NCBI GenBank assembly: GCA_913056165.1
Contig: CAJXMD010000009.1
Location: 1 to 54,578, forward strand
DNA from: an uncultured Halieaceae bacterium
GTDB taxonomy: Bacteria; Pseudomonadota; Gammaproteobacteria; Pseudomonadales; Halieaceae
Reading direction: 5' to 3'
DNA: 54,578 nucleotides
Position numbers and translations under genes: made by a program. Within the stretch, counting starts at the first letter, position 1, and each line of letters starts with the position of its first letter. Below, piece by piece: positions 1 through 11,780 of the stretch. The notes beneath the pieces were generated by a model that saw nothing but the letters and a program-made list of their open reading frames with translations, did not search any database and was not told where the DNA came from.

Positions 1-942
1 GAGGTCCCCAGACTGATCTGGTGGATGATTCTGCACGGCATTATTCTGAACACTCGCCCCGCACGTTCTGCCGAGGCATACCGAGAGGTTTGGACCGATC
101 GGGGGTCGCCGCTTCTCTATCACCTGATGGATCAGGTCAGCGGCGTGCAAAACAGGCTTGAGCAGTCACTGGGACCACACATCATGGTTCGAGGTGCCAT
201 GCGCTACGGCAATCCCTCGATCCCCTCCGTACTGCAGGATATGTTTGCCGCCGGGGTTCAACGTCTGGTGGTTCTGCCCCTCTACCCCCAGTACGCAGGT
301 CCAACCACGGGCTCAACCTTTGACGAGGTCGCCAATGAATTTATCGGGCGTCGTTGGCTACCCGACTTTCGATTTATTGCCCAGTATGGCGACGACGATC
401 GCTACATCAATGCGATTGCCCAGTCCATCCGCGACCACTGGCAGAGCCACGGTCAGGCGGACAAACTGATTTTCAGCTACCACGGCAGCCCGAAACGCTA
501 TCTCGATAATGGTGATCCCTATCACTGTCAGTGTCACAAGACGACCAGACTGGTTGCTGAGATGCTGGAACTTCCTTCCGATCGGTACCTGACCACCTTC
601 CAGTCCCGCTTCGGTCGGGAGGAGTGGCTGAAGCCTTACACCGATGAGACCCTCAAGGGTTTGCCGGAAACAGGAGTCAAGTCACTTCAAATCATCTGTC
701 CCGGTTTCTCAGCGGATTGCCTTGAGACCATTGAAGAGATCGGCATGGAAAACCGCGACTACTTTCTGGAGGCCGGGGGCGAGCGCTATGAATACATTCC
801 CTGTCTGAATGCCAGCGACGCCCACATCGATGTGCTTTCCCATCTGGTGCTGCGGGAGCTGCAAGGCTGGGAACAGCCCCGTTACGACAGTAGCGTTACC
901 TTACGAGAAGCAACCACCCTGCTGGAGCAGGAGAGTCCCTGA
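1..942 (+). CDS. hemH: Ferrochelatase (5'-truncated by window edge)
   Basis: Ferrochelatase inserts ferrous iron into protoporphyrin IX, the last step of protoheme synthesis. The frame is already open at base 1 and reads into the family's conserved block around ILHGIILNTRPARSAEAY, so the first roughly 50 residues lie outside the window and the ATG at 25 is internal. Visible family motifs are FSYHGSPKRYLDNGDPYHC with the metal-binding/catalytic His of SYHG, FQSRFGREEWLKPYTDETL, and the ICPGFSADCLETIEEI block with the conserved glutamate region. It converges on the ZIP transporter gene with only 24 nt between the stops. Identification is secure; only the N-terminus is unseen. Confidence 0.95.
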   Translation, partial: EVPRLIWWMILHGIILNTRPARSAEAYREVWTDRGSPLLYHLMDQVSGVQNRLEQSLGPHIMVRGAMRYGNPSIPSVLQDMFAAGVQRLVVLPLYPQYAGPTTGSTFDEVANEFIGRRWLPDFRFIAQYGDDDRYINAIAQSIRDHWQSHGQADKLIFSYHGSPKRYLDNGDPYHCQCHKTTRLVAEMLELPSDRYLTTFQSRFGREEWLKPYTDETLKGLPETGVKSLQIICPGFSADCLETIEEIGMENRDYFLEAGGERYEYIPCLNASDAHIDVLSHLVLRELQGWEQPRYDSSVTLREATTLLEQESP

Positions 943-966
943 GCCCTGAGTAGTCGGGTTGAACCC

Positions 967-1808
967 TCAGTGGATGCCCTCGACCAGACCAATCCCCCAA
1001 GCCAGCCCCAACCCCAGCAAAAAAAGCCCGGTTAATTTCCCTCTGTCGTGACTGTGAAACTGGATCTCAGGCAAAAGATCACCGAGTGCGATACAGATAA
1101 ACGCACCGGCGGAAAACGCCAGTGCTCCCGAGAGTAAAAGCGAATCGGCCACCGCGGGATCAACCGCTAGCCAGAAAACAGCGGCCGCTAGGGGGCACAG
1201 GGCCGAGAAACTCAGGTTGATCCATCGTCGAGAGGCCGATGACTTCCCGGCCGCTGCCATCACCGTCTCAATCGAGAGGGAATCAAGGGGCTTGTGGAGC
1301 AGGATCGCCAGAAAAACACCGAGCCCAAGTACCCCACCTCCGGTTGGCTCAGCTCTCATAACGGCCCCAAGTGCAATGCCATCAACCACGGTGTGCACGC
1401 TGAGCCCCAGCAATAGACCAAGCCAGGTAAAGGGCCCATTTGGCGACGATGTATGACCGTGCTCGTGGGCGTGATTGTGAGGATGCGCATCGGCGTGTCC
1501 ATGCTCACAGTCAGTCCCCGCGAGAGCGAAATCATGCTGATGAAAATGAAACAACCGAAGTAACACCAGCATGAATACCAGACCCATCACTGCCCAGCGC
1601 ATCGTAAAATCCACATCGACCGGAGGCGTCAACGTGGAGTGGGGAATGAGGTGGAAAAAGGCCACACCGAGCATCAAGCCCGCAACGAGGCTCATGATTA
1701 ACTGGGTGCGGGTGTGGGTGAGCTGAAACCGTCGCGGCAACCATCCCCCCAGCAGACTGGCAGCAAAAATAGCTGCGAGGTAGACCGTTAATAACAGCGT
1801 CGCCGTGT

Positions 1809-1812
<4 letters not shown>
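967..1812 (-). CDS. ZIP-family divalent metal transporter
   Basis: Predicted inner-membrane transporter of zinc or related divalent cations into the cytoplasm. The 281-residue protein is mostly hydrophobic helices. A His-rich cytoplasmic-type loop lies at about residues 90-120 (CEHGHADAHPHNHAHEHGH). The two metal-pathway helices carry HTVVDGIALG (about 140-149) and LLHKPLDSLSIE (about 171-182), matching the HN/DxxxG and HExP-type signatures of ZIP, although the second has HK where many members have HE. The start ATG overlaps the proB stop as ATGA, so it is the last gene of the rplU-rpmA-obgE-proB series. Substrate cannot be read from the sequence. Confidence 0.85.
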
Positions 1813-4240
<2,428 letters not shown>

Positions 4241-4243
4241 CTA

Positions 4244-4501
4244 TCAGGCACTCACCACGCGGACCTGCTTACGGTTTTGCGGGCCACCGGTGTAAAACTC
4301 GACTTTACCATCGACAGTCGCGAACAGCGTGTGATCCTTTCCAGTGCGTACATTATCACCAGCATGGAAGCGTGTGCCTCGCTGTCGGACGATAATGCTG
4401 CCTGCAGATACTTCCTGCCCGCCAAATACTTTTACGCCAAGCCGTTTACTTTCGGAATCGCGACCGTTTCGGGTACTGCCGCCAGCTTTTTTGTGTGCCA
4501 T
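4244..4501 (-). CDS. rpmA: 50S ribosomal protein L27
   Basis: L27 reaches toward the peptidyl transferase centre of the 50S subunit. The 85-residue product starts [19 protein letters not shown], the conserved flexible N-terminal tail, followed by [20 protein letters not shown] and [11 protein letters not shown]. There is no N-terminal extension of the Firmicutes type that needs protease processing. It lies 12 nt downstream of rplU in the usual rplU-rpmA pair and is followed by a strong terminator at 4193-4221. Confidence 0.98.
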   Translation of the reverse strand: MAHKKAGGSTRNGRDSESKRLGVKVFGGQEVSAGSIIVRQRGTRFHAGDNVRTGKDHTLFATVDGKVEFYTGGPQNRKQVRVVSA

Positions 4502-4513
4502 ATCAGTCTCCTC

Positions 4514-4825
4514 TCAGCCCTTGATGCCTGTGATTTTCACTTCGGTGTACCACTGTCTGTGGCCAGTCTCGTTGCGATAGTGCTTGCGACGATTGAACTT
4601 GACGATGCGAATCTTCTCATGGCGACCGTGTGATACCACCTCGGCGGTTACCTTGCTGCCATCAACCACTGGCGCGCCAATCTTTACATCGCTGCCAGCG
4701 CCTATCATCAGAACACGATCGAACTCGATCGTTTCACCGGTGGCTGCTTCTAGCTTCTCGAGCTTCAGGACTTCGCCTTCCTCGACGCGGTGTTGCTTAC
4801 CGCCACTCTCAATTACTGCGTACAT
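4514..4825 (-). CDS. rplU: 50S ribosomal protein L21
   Basis: L21 binds 23S rRNA in the 50S subunit. The product is 103 residues starting [18 protein letters not shown] and ending [15 protein letters not shown], with the basic [23 protein letters not shown] stretch typical of the family in the C-terminal half. The ATG at 4825 is chosen over a GTG four codons upstream because GGAG sits 6 nt before it and would otherwise be coding. First gene of the rplU-rpmA unit, with its promoter read at 4931-4959. Confidence 0.97.
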   Translation of the reverse strand: MYAVIESGGKQHRVEEGEVLKLEKLEAATGETIEFDRVLMIGAGSDVKIGAPVVDGSKVTAEVVSHGRHEKIRIVKFNRRKHYRNETGHRQWYTEVKITGIKG

Positions 4826-4930
4826 GGGTTTCTCCACTCAGTTAGCCGGCTCGCATATTAGGGTCCGCCTTGCGGAGGCAGAGCATCGGCACCAGTGCCT
4901 CTGAGCAATAGCCAGAGGTCAGGGGCGCGA

Positions 4931-4959
4931 ATAGTAGGCGACTACCTGTCCCAATTCAA
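4931..4959 (-). promoter_or_regulatory. Sigma70-type promoter of rplU-rpmA
   Basis: Read on the minus strand: -35 TTGAAT (4959-4954), 17-bp spacer, -10 TACTAT (4936-4931). It is about 105 bp upstream of the rplU start, in the divergent region shared with ispB. Inferred from consensus match only. Confidence 0.6.
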
Positions 4960-5001
4960 GCCCATTTTTGCCGACTTTCCTTTGATTTTCGGGCATCTGC
5001 G

Positions 5002-5031
5002 ATGACAGAAGTGAGGTCAACCCACTATACT
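5002..5031 (+). promoter_or_regulatory. Sigma70-type promoter of ispB
   Basis: -35 ATGACA (5002-5007), 18-bp spacer, -10 TATACT (5026-5031), 24 bp before the GTG start of ispB. The predicted transcript start leaves a short leader holding the GGAG ribosome binding site at 5045-5048. Confidence 0.65.
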
Positions 5032-5055
5032 CCGCGCTGATTTTGGAGACCCCCA

Positions 5056-6021
5056 GTGATTGCAGATATCCGCGCCTGTGTGGCGGACGAGTTTGAACGC
5101 GTTAACCAGCTGATCATCGATCAGCTGCAGTCCAACGTAGAGCTGGTTGAAAATATAGGCCACTATATCGTGGATGCTGGCGGCAAGCGGCTCCGCCCTC
5201 TGCTTGCACTGTTAGCCGCCAAGGCCCTCGACGAGGCCGATGATCAAGCGGTTACGTTTGCGGCGGTCGTCGAATTCATCCATACCGCAACCCTGCTTCA
5301 TGACGATGTGGTGGATATTTCGACCTTGAGACGGGGTCGCCCCACCGCCAACGCACACTTCGGGAATGCCTCCAGCGTATTGGTCGGTGACTTCATTTAC
5401 ACCCGCGCCTTTCAACTCATGGTCCAGCTCGCCAATATGGAGCTGCTAAATCACATGGCCGACACCACCAATGTCATCGCCGAGGGCGAGGTCTTACAGC
5501 TGGTCAGAGCGGGCAATCCTTCGATCACCGAAGCCCAGTACCTAGAGGTCATTGAGCGGAAAACCGCCGCGCTTTTTGCGGCAGCCTGCAAAGGTCCCGC
5601 CATTCTGAGAGGTCACCCCGTCGAGGTACAGGAGGCCATGGAAAACTATGGTCGCCATCTCGGCATTGCCTTTCAAATGATCGATGACGTACTCGATTAC
5701 ACGGGGGATCCAGAGACCACGGGCAAACAGGTTGGCGACGATCTCAACGAGGGCAAGCCGACACTGCCCCTCATTCACACCATGACCGCAGGCAGTGACG
5801 ATGACTCCACCTTGATCAAATCAGCGCTGTCGAACAAAAGCAGCGAACAGTTAGATGAGGTGATTGCAGCGGTGAAACGCTCGGGGGGCATTGATTACAC
5901 CCAGAATCAGGCCCAGATGCATCGAGAGCACGCACTATCTTCCTTAAACCACCTGCCAGACTCGTCCGCGACCTCAGCGCTTGCCGCGCTTGCGGATCTG
6001 GCCATCGACCGCCAGCGCTGA
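5056..6021 (+). CDS. ispB: Long-chain polyprenyl diphosphate synthase (octaprenyl type)
   Basis: Elongates farnesyl diphosphate with isopentenyl diphosphate to the side chain of ubiquinone; chain length cannot be read with certainty. The 321-residue protein has both aspartate-rich motifs: DDVVD (residues 83-87) in LLHDDVVD and DDVLD (210-214) in FQMIDDVLDYTGD, plus GGKRLRPLL near the N-terminus. The GTG start at 5056 has GGAG 7 nt upstream. Position divergent from rplU-rpmA is the standard gammaproteobacterial arrangement, which supports the ispB assignment over ispA. Confidence 0.93.
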   Translation: MIADIRACVADEFERVNQLIIDQLQSNVELVENIGHYIVDAGGKRLRPLLALLAAKALDEADDQAVTFAAVVEFIHTATLLHDDVVDISTLRRGRPTANAHFGNASSVLVGDFIYTRAFQLMVQLANMELLNHMADTTNVIAEGEVLQLVRAGNPSITEAQYLEVIERKTAALFAAACKGPAILRGHPVEVQEAMENYGRHLGIAFQMIDDVLDYTGDPETTGKQVGDDLNEGKPTLPLIHTMTAGSDDDSTLIKSALSNKSSEQLDEVIAAVKRSGGIDYTQNQAQMHREHALSSLNHLPDSSATSALAALADLAIDRQR

Positions 6022-6052
6022 GAAACAACTGCCAGACCGGTCTCAGGCGCGC

Positions 6053-7408
6053 CTAAAACTGATCGATAAAACCCAGAAGCTCCTCGGTTTTCTGGCGCAT
6101 TAATCCCTCGTCACCCCGGCTTTCAACATTAAGCCTGACCACGGGCTCGGTGTTTGACATACGAAGATTGAAGCGCCAGTCGTCCATTTCGACACTTAAT
6201 CCGTCCAGATGTTCCACACAGGTGGCGTTGGCTCCGTAGTGGGTCTCTGCGGCTGAGATCAAAGCCTTGGGGTCGGCAATTTCGCGGTTGATCTCCCCTG
6301 AGCAGGGAAAGGCGGCGGCCCGCTCAGACACCAACTCCGCAAGACCTGACTCTCGGGTGCTCAGCAGTCCCGCCACCAACAGCCAGGGAATCATGCCACT
6401 ATCGCAGTAGGCAAAATCCCTGAAGTAATGGTGAGCACTCATTTCGCCCCCGTAAATGGCGTCCACTTCGCGCATTCGCTCCTTGATAAACGCATGGCCG
6501 GTTTTGCTCTGCACCGCTTCACCCCCCGCACCCTCAGCAATTGCACGGGTATTCCAGGTTAGGCGTGGGTCATGAACAATCCGCTGCGGCCCGTATTTGG
6601 CCAGAAATGCGTCTGCAAGCAAGCCAACGATGTAATAGCCTTCCACGAATTCACCCGATGCCGTAAAGAAAAAACACCGATCAAAGTCACCGTCCCAGGC
6701 GATACCCATATCCGCCTTTTCGGCTCTGACGACGGCGGCAGTGGCCTCGCGATTCTCGAGCAGTAGCGGATTTGGCACCCCGTGGGGAAACTCTCCGTCC
6801 GCCTCATGATGGACTTTGGTAAAGCGGACAGGGAGCTTGCCCTCCAGCGCATCGATCACGCGGCCCGCGCCGCCATTGCCCGCATTGCAGACGATATGAA
6901 GCGGCTTGAGTGCCTCGACATCAACGTAACTGAGTAGATGATCCACGTAGGCATCAAGGGTTGAGACCGTTTTCACACTACCGGGCTCTGCTGCGGGAGC
7001 AAAGTCATCAGCCTCCGCTAATGCCTGTATTTCAGCCAGGCCCGACTCTCCTGAAATCGGCCGGGACTCCTCCCGCACAAACTTCATCCCGTTGTAGTCT
7101 TTTGGGTTGTGACTTGCAGTCACCACGATGCCGCCGCCAGTCTTAAGATGAGTGGTCGCGAAATAAATTTCTTCGGTCCCACACAGGCCAATATCAAGGA
7201 CGTCAACGCCTTGCTCACAAAGCCCTTCAATTAGGGCCGCCTTCAGGGAGGGGCTGGTCAGACGGATATCGTGTCCAACCACCACGCTGCCGGGATTTAT
7301 GACCGTGGCGTAGGCGCGTCCAATGCGCTTGGCGATGTCTTCGTTGAGCTGGTCTGGCACCCGGCCACGAACATCATAAGCCTTGAAACAGGTGATGGCG
7401 TTGCTCAT
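6053..7408 (-). CDS. manB: Phosphomannomutase (CpsG/ManB type)
   Basis: Interconverts mannose 6-phosphate and mannose 1-phosphate for GDP-mannose synthesis; related enzymes can also act on glucose phosphates. The 451-residue protein opens [19 protein letters not shown]. The phosphoserine loop is TASHNP with Ser near residue 99, the metal-binding loop is DGDFDR (239-244), and a C-terminal phosphate-binding segment reads [15 protein letters not shown]. Similarity is closer to enterobacterial CpsG than to the longer AlgC. It is the last gene of manC-galU-manB, 2 nt after galU. Role in surface polysaccharide precursors is inferred from this grouping. Confidence 0.9.
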   Translation of the reverse strand: MSNAITCFKAYDVRGRVPDQLNEDIAKRIGRAYATVINPGSVVVGHDIRLTSPSLKAALIEGLCEQGVDVLDIGLCGTEEIYFATTHLKTGGGIVVTASHNPKDYNGMKFVREESRPISGESGLAEIQALAEADDFAPAAEPGSVKTVSTLDAYVDHLLSYVDVEALKPLHIVCNAGNGGAGRVIDALEGKLPVRFTKVHHEADGEFPHGVPNPLLLENREATAAVVRAEKADMGIAWDGDFDRCFFFTASGEFVEGYYIVGLLADAFLAKYGPQRIVHDPRLTWNTRAIAEGAGGEAVQSKTGHAFIKERMREVDAIYGGEMSAHHYFRDFAYCDSGMIPWLLVAGLLSTRESGLAELVSERAAAFPCSGEINREIADPKALISAAETHYGANATCVEHLDGLSVEMDDWRFNLRMSNTEPVVRLNVESRGDEGLMRQKTEELLGFIDQF

Positions 7409-7410
7409 GG

Positions 7411-8241
7411 TTAGTCTCTACCGTAGACGTGGTGGTATACATGATTGGTAGCCTCGACAAAGCCCGGAATGCTGCCGCAGTCGAAGCGTTGGCCCTTAAA
7501 GCGGTAGGCCATGACACAACCCGCGCGGGCCTGGGCTTGCAAGGCATCGGTGATCTGGACTTCGCCGTTTGCCCCTGGGGGGGTTTCCCGCAGGATGTCA
7601 AAAATATCCGGCGTCAGAATATAGCGCCCTATAATGGCGAGATTGGATGGCGCATCCGCTGCGTCTGGCTTTTCCACCATGCGATCGACACGGTACAGCC
7701 CGTCTTTCATCGCCTCGCCGGCAATCACGCCATATTTGTGGATCTCTGACTCGGGGACCTCCTGCACGGCAACAATCGAACAGCGAAACTGGCGATAGAG
7801 CTCCGCCATTTGGGCAAGCACCCCCGGGCCTTCCTCGTTCAGACACAGGTCATCGGACAACACGACGCCGAAGGCTTCAGGACCGATCAAGGACTCGCCC
7901 GTTAAAATCGCGTGGCCCAAGCCCAACATCTCGCGCTGGCGAACCATGGTGAAGGTCCCCCGATCGATGACATCGCGAATACTGGTTAACAGCGACTCCT
8001 TGTTGCTGCCGGCGATCTGGTGCTCAAGCTCGTAGCTGATGTCGAAGTGATCGGCAATGGCACGCTTGCCTCGACCCGTGACGAAGGCACAGTTGGTCAT
8101 GCCGGCTTCCATCGCCTCCTCGACCCCGTATTGCACCAGTGGTTTGTTCACCACAGGCAGCATTTCCTTGGGCATACTTTTCGTTGCCGGCAGGAATCGG
8201 GTGCCGTAGCCGGCAACCGGGAAAAGACATTTTCGAATCAT
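7411..8241 (-). CDS. galU: UTP-glucose-1-phosphate uridylyltransferase
   Basis: Makes UDP-glucose from UTP and glucose 1-phosphate. The 276-residue product begins [34 protein letters not shown], the nucleotidyltransferase signature. Later family blocks are [22 protein letters not shown], and MVEKP before [10 protein letters not shown]. The ATG at 8241 is preferred because AGAGGA lies 5 nt upstream; the 14 codons further upstream show no similarity. It sits between manC and manB, so the operon supplies both glucose- and mannose-based nucleotide sugars. Confidence 0.95.
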   Translation of the reverse strand: MIRKCLFPVAGYGTRFLPATKSMPKEMLPVVNKPLVQYGVEEAMEAGMTNCAFVTGRGKRAIADHFDISYELEHQIAGSNKESLLTSIRDVIDRGTFTMVRQREMLGLGHAILTGESLIGPEAFGVVLSDDLCLNEEGPGVLAQMAELYRQFRCSIVAVQEVPESEIHKYGVIAGEAMKDGLYRVDRMVEKPDAADAPSNLAIIGRYILTPDIFDILRETPPGANGEVQITDALQAQARAGCVMAYRFKGQRFDCGSIPGFVEATNHVYHHVYGRD

Positions 8242-8300
8242 TGGAATCCTCTTCTCTATCAGAAGTCGGGTGTCAACAAGCAACGGTGGAGTCCGACGCC

Positions 8301-9710
8301 CTACTCCTGTCGTCCATAGACATCTTCGAACCGCACGATGTCATCCTCACCTAGATACGACCCAGACTGAACTTCGATCAGTTCAAGTGGTATCTGGCCG
8401 GGATTAACGAGCCTATGCACGGTCCCAAGGGGAATGTAGGTCGACTGGTCCTCTGAGAGGGTGAATACCTCATCCCCTCGGGTCACTTCCGCCGTGCCGC
8501 GCACCACAATCCAGTGTTCAGCCCGATGAAAGTGCTTCTGCAAGGACAACTTCTGGCCCGGTTGGACAATGATGCGCTTCACCTGAAAGCCGTCGGACTC
8601 CACGAGGGATTCGTAGGATCCCCACGGGCGATATACCCGCTGGTGGAGCGTCGCCTCACTCCGGTCAGTAGCTTTTAGCGCTTCAACTATATCCTTGACA
8701 CCCTGCACTTGATCGCGGTTGGCGACCAGCACCGCGTCTGCCGTCTCGACCACAACGATATTATCGATGCCTGTCGTCGCAACCAGACGGCTTTCACTTC
8801 TGATGTAGCTATCCCTGGTCTCATGAGCCAGCACATCGCCAACCAAGACATTACCCTGCTCATCGGCGCCGCCCACGTCCCAGAGGGCGGACCAGGCACC
8901 GATATCACTCCAACCACAGTCTAGTGGCACCACCGCCCCGTCCCGGGTATGTTCCATCACGGCATAGTCGATACTATCGCTGGGGCACTCGGCGAAGGCG
9001 TCCCGATCGGGTCGCAGGAAATCCATATCCGTAGAACTCGCCCCCATGGCAGCCTCGCAAGCGGCGTATATCGACTCGCTGGAGGCCTTTAAGGCCTCCA
9101 GATATCGATCTGCACGGAACATAAACATCCCGCTGTTCCACACAAAATTCCCTGAAGCAACATACTTCTCAGCGGTCACCTCATCGGGCTTCTCAACAAA
9201 TTCAGCAAGTTGAAGGGCGCCGGATGCCAGCTTTTCACCACAGCGGATGTATCCGTACCCCGTCTCCGCTCGGGAGGGCACAACGCCAAAAGTCACCAGA
9301 CACCCCTCCTCGGCTGCTCGCTGTGCTGGCTCCATTGCCTCGGTGAACGCAGCGACACTCTGAATATGATGGTCTGCGGGCAACACCAGTAGCACGCTAT
9401 CTTTATTCATCTCGAGGGCGCTGAATGCAGCCAGCGCAATGGCTGGGGCCGTGTTGCGGCCCTCTGGTTCGAGAATAATCGCCTGAGGGGTCGTCCCGAC
9501 TTCCCGCAGTTGCTCAGCTACCAAAAACCGATGCTCTTCGTTGCACACCACAATCGGCTGCCCCGCCGCCACTGGCGCCACGCGGTCGCAGGTTGATTGC
9601 AGCATCGACAGGGCGCCACTCATCGGCAAAAACTGCTTGGGTCTGCCCTGTCGAGACACGGGCCAGAGGCGGCTACCAACACCGCCAGACAATAAAACCG
9701 GGACAAGCAT
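8301..9710 (-). CDS. manC: Mannose-1-phosphate guanylyltransferase / mannose-6-phosphate isomerase
   Basis: Bifunctional type II enzyme: the N-terminal domain makes GDP-mannose from mannose 1-phosphate and GTP, the C-terminal cupin isomerises fructose 6-phosphate to mannose 6-phosphate. The 469-residue protein has LLSGGVGSRLWPVSR and GRPKQFL at the N-terminus, FVEKPD in the middle, and the C-terminal isomerase block VYRPWGSYESL followed by the cupin histidines in LQKHFHRAEHWIVV. An AGGA-containing purine-rich stretch precedes the ATG. First gene of the manC-galU-manB unit; no clear promoter was found. Confidence 0.93.
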   Translation of the reverse strand: MLVPVLLSGGVGSRLWPVSRQGRPKQFLPMSGALSMLQSTCDRVAPVAAGQPIVVCNEEHRFLVAEQLREVGTTPQAIILEPEGRNTAPAIALAAFSALEMNKDSVLLVLPADHHIQSVAAFTEAMEPAQRAAEEGCLVTFGVVPSRAETGYGYIRCGEKLASGALQLAEFVEKPDEVTAEKYVASGNFVWNSGMFMFRADRYLEALKASSESIYAACEAAMGASSTDMDFLRPDRDAFAECPSDSIDYAVMEHTRDGAVVPLDCGWSDIGAWSALWDVGGADEQGNVLVGDVLAHETRDSYIRSESRLVATTGIDNIVVVETADAVLVANRDQVQGVKDIVEALKATDRSEATLHQRVYRPWGSYESLVESDGFQVKRIIVQPGQKLSLQKHFHRAEHWIVVRGTAEVTRGDEVFTLSEDQSTYIPLGTVHRLVNPGQIPLELIEVQSGSYLGEDDIVRFEDVYGRQE

Positions 9711-9884
9711 CCTGCTCGCTTCCTGACTGATCTGAAGGGTCGCGTAGTGTACCTCAGCTGCTCACCCCGGTGGTAACCAGTCTCCAGCCTAATCGCGGCT
9801 CGCAGCCCCTCTCAAGCCGCCCCGACGAGTCGCCGCGGAAAGCGCAATAGAAAGATCGTGCCTTCTGCCATGACTCAACAAGGC

Positions 9885-9913
9885 TTGGACAGACGGGCCT
9901 TAGGCAGTACACT
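9885..9913 (+). promoter_or_regulatory. Sigma70-type promoter of fabA-fabB
   Basis: -35 TTGGAC (9885-9890), 17-bp spacer, -10 TACACT (9908-9913). The predicted transcript start, near 9920, lies downstream of the in-frame ATG at 9858, which rules that codon out and supports the fabA start at 10008. No FabR-like palindrome was recognised beside it. The rest of the 297-bp divergent gap to manC holds nothing else that I can identify. Confidence 0.6.
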
Positions 9914-10007
9914 TCGCGCCGTGGCTTGCGCTGAACTCTGGCAAGTGCTCGCCGGGCATTTTTTTCGCCCCAGCCTCATATCAACACTAACCCCTCAATG
10001 GACTCCT

Positions 10008-10538
10008 ATGACTGCGCCAACACACGTTCAACAGCCCAGCTACTCCAAGGAGGAACTGATTGCCTGCGGTCTGGGCGAGCTGTTCGGTCCCGGAAATGCG
10101 CAGTTGCCCACCGAAAACATGCTCATGGTGGATCGAATCAGCCATATCAGCTCTGAAGGCGGTGAATTTGATAAAGGCGAGATCGTCGCGGAGCTCGATA
10201 TTCATCCCGATCTCTGGTTTTTTGCCTGTCACTTTCCGGGGGATCCCGTCATGCCCGGGTGCCTTGGACTTGATGCCATGTGGCAGCTCGTAGGCTTTTT
10301 TCTCGGCTGGCGCGGTAATCCTGGTCAAGGAAGAGCATTGGGCTGCGGCGAGGTCAAGTTCACCGGGCAAATCCTGCCCAGCGCAACTAAGATTGAGTAC
10401 CGAATTGCCATGAAACGCGTGATAGAGCGCAAATTGATTATGGGCATAGCCAACGGCTCTGTCGCCGTGGATGGAAAGGTGATCTACACCGCTCAGGATT
10501 TACGGGTTGGCTTGTTTGGCTCCACGGAGACCTTTTAA
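10008..10538 (+). CDS. fabA: 3-hydroxydecanoyl-ACP dehydratase/isomerase
   Basis: Dehydrates 3-hydroxydecanoyl-ACP and isomerises the trans-2 product to cis-3-decenoyl-ACP, the branch point to unsaturated fatty acids. The 176-residue form from ATG 10008 matches the usual length (about 172) and starts just before the conserved [16 protein letters not shown]. The catalytic pair is visible: His75 in [12 protein letters not shown] and Asp89 in LGLDAMWQL. The ribosome binding site is weak, but a 50-codon upstream extension has no homology and lies before the promoter. Its stop overlaps the fabB ATG by one base (TAATG), the classic fabAB operon. Confidence 0.96.
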   Translation: MTAPTHVQQPSYSKEELIACGLGELFGPGNAQLPTENMLMVDRISHISSEGGEFDKGEIVAELDIHPDLWFFACHFPGDPVMPGCLGLDAMWQLVGFFLGWRGNPGQGRALGCGEVKFTGQILPSATKIEYRIAMKRVIERKLIMGIANGSVAVDGKVIYTAQDLRVGLFGSTETF

Positions 10539-11764
10539 TGGCCAAACGGGTTGTTGTGACGGGGATGGGCATCATCTCCTGTCTCGGAAACAACGTCGAC
10601 GCTGTTGCCGCCGCACTGAGAGCCGGTCAATCAGGCATCAGCTTTTGTGACGCCCATGCCGAGGTGGGCATGCGCTCCCATGTCGCCGGGCAACCAGACA
10701 TTGACCTCGCCGAGCATATTGACCGTAAGCAGTGGCGCTTCATGGGTGATGCAGCGGGCTATGCCTACTTGAGTATGCAGCAGGCGATTGAGGACTCGGG
10801 ACTGACTGACGAACAGGTGTCCAACCCCCGTACCGGCATTGTGGCGGGCTCCGGCGGGGCCTCCTCTGCCAGTCAGGTAGATGCCGCAGATACCCTGCGT
10901 GAGCGAGGCTTGCGTCGAGTCGGGCCCTATCGCGTCACTCAGACGATGGGCAGCACGGTGTCTGCCTGTCTCGCGACTCCCTTCAAAATCAAGGGAGTTA
11001 ACTACTCGATTTCATCAGCCTGTTCTACCAGCGCCCACTGCATTGGTAATGGCGCAGAACTTATCCAGCTCGGCAAACAGGATGTGGTTTTCGCAGGTGG
11101 TGGCGAAGAGTTGCACTGGAGTATGAGTAGTTTGTTTGATGCCATGGGCGCACTGTCCACCAAATATAACGAGCAACCAGCACAGGCCTCCCGCGCCTAT
11201 GACGCGGATCGCGACGGATTCGTTATCGCCGGGGGTGGCGGTATGTTGGTGCTGGAGTCACTCGATCATGCCCAAGCCCGAGGGGCAAAAATCTACGCCG
11301 AAATCGTTGGTTATGGGGCAACCAGTGACGGTCACGACATGGTGGCGCCCTCGGGCGAAGGTGCCATCCGCTGCATGCAGCAGGCCATGGCAACCATCGA
11401 AGGTCAGGTCGACTACATCAACGCTCACGGGACCAGTACGCCAGCAGGGGACATTCAGGAGCTGAAGGCAGTTCGAGAGGTCTTTGGCGAGGGCAGTGAT
11501 ACACCGTGGGTTGGCTCCACAAAATCCCTCAGCGGCCATTCGCTCGGAGCCGCCGGGGTGCAGGAAGCCATCTACAGCTTGCTCATGATGCGTGATGATT
11601 TTATCGCTGCTTCAGCCAACATCGACAATCTCGATCCTGGTGCTGAGGGGGTACGCATTGTGCAGAGCCTGGTTGAAAAACCGGGTCTCAATCAGGTGAT
11701 GTCCAACAGCTTCGGTTTTGGTGGCACCAACGCCACACTGATTTTCAAGCGATTTACCGACTGA
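10538..11764 (+). CDS. fabB: 3-oxoacyl-ACP synthase I
   Basis: Condensing enzyme that elongates the cis-3-decenoyl-ACP made by FabA. The 408-residue protein carries the thiolase-fold active site: nucleophile Cys162 in [12 protein letters not shown], His in [11 protein letters not shown], and Lys plus His in [14 protein letters not shown]. The C-terminus [17 protein letters not shown] is the family's. Translational coupling to fabA by the one-base overlap supports FabB rather than FabF. It converges on moeA with 16 nt between the stops. Confidence 0.97.
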   Translation: MAKRVVVTGMGIISCLGNNVDAVAAALRAGQSGISFCDAHAEVGMRSHVAGQPDIDLAEHIDRKQWRFMGDAAGYAYLSMQQAIEDSGLTDEQVSNPRTGIVAGSGGASSASQVDAADTLRERGLRRVGPYRVTQTMGSTVSACLATPFKIKGVNYSISSACSTSAHCIGNGAELIQLGKQDVVFAGGGEELHWSMSSLFDAMGALSTKYNEQPAQASRAYDADRDGFVIAGGGGMLVLESLDHAQARGAKIYAEIVGYGATSDGHDMVAPSGEGAIRCMQQAMATIEGQVDYINAHGTSTPAGDIQELKAVREVFGEGSDTPWVGSTKSLSGHSLGAAGVQEAIYSLLMMRDDFIAASANIDNLDPGAEGVRIVQSLVEKPGLNQVMSNSFGFGGTNATLIFKRFTD

Positions 11765-11780
11765 GGATCAACCCAGAGAG

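Noticed and set aside
9858-10007. N-terminal extension of FabA by 50 codons
   Set aside because: No family similarity, exceeds normal length, and a good promoter (9885-9913) lies inside it.
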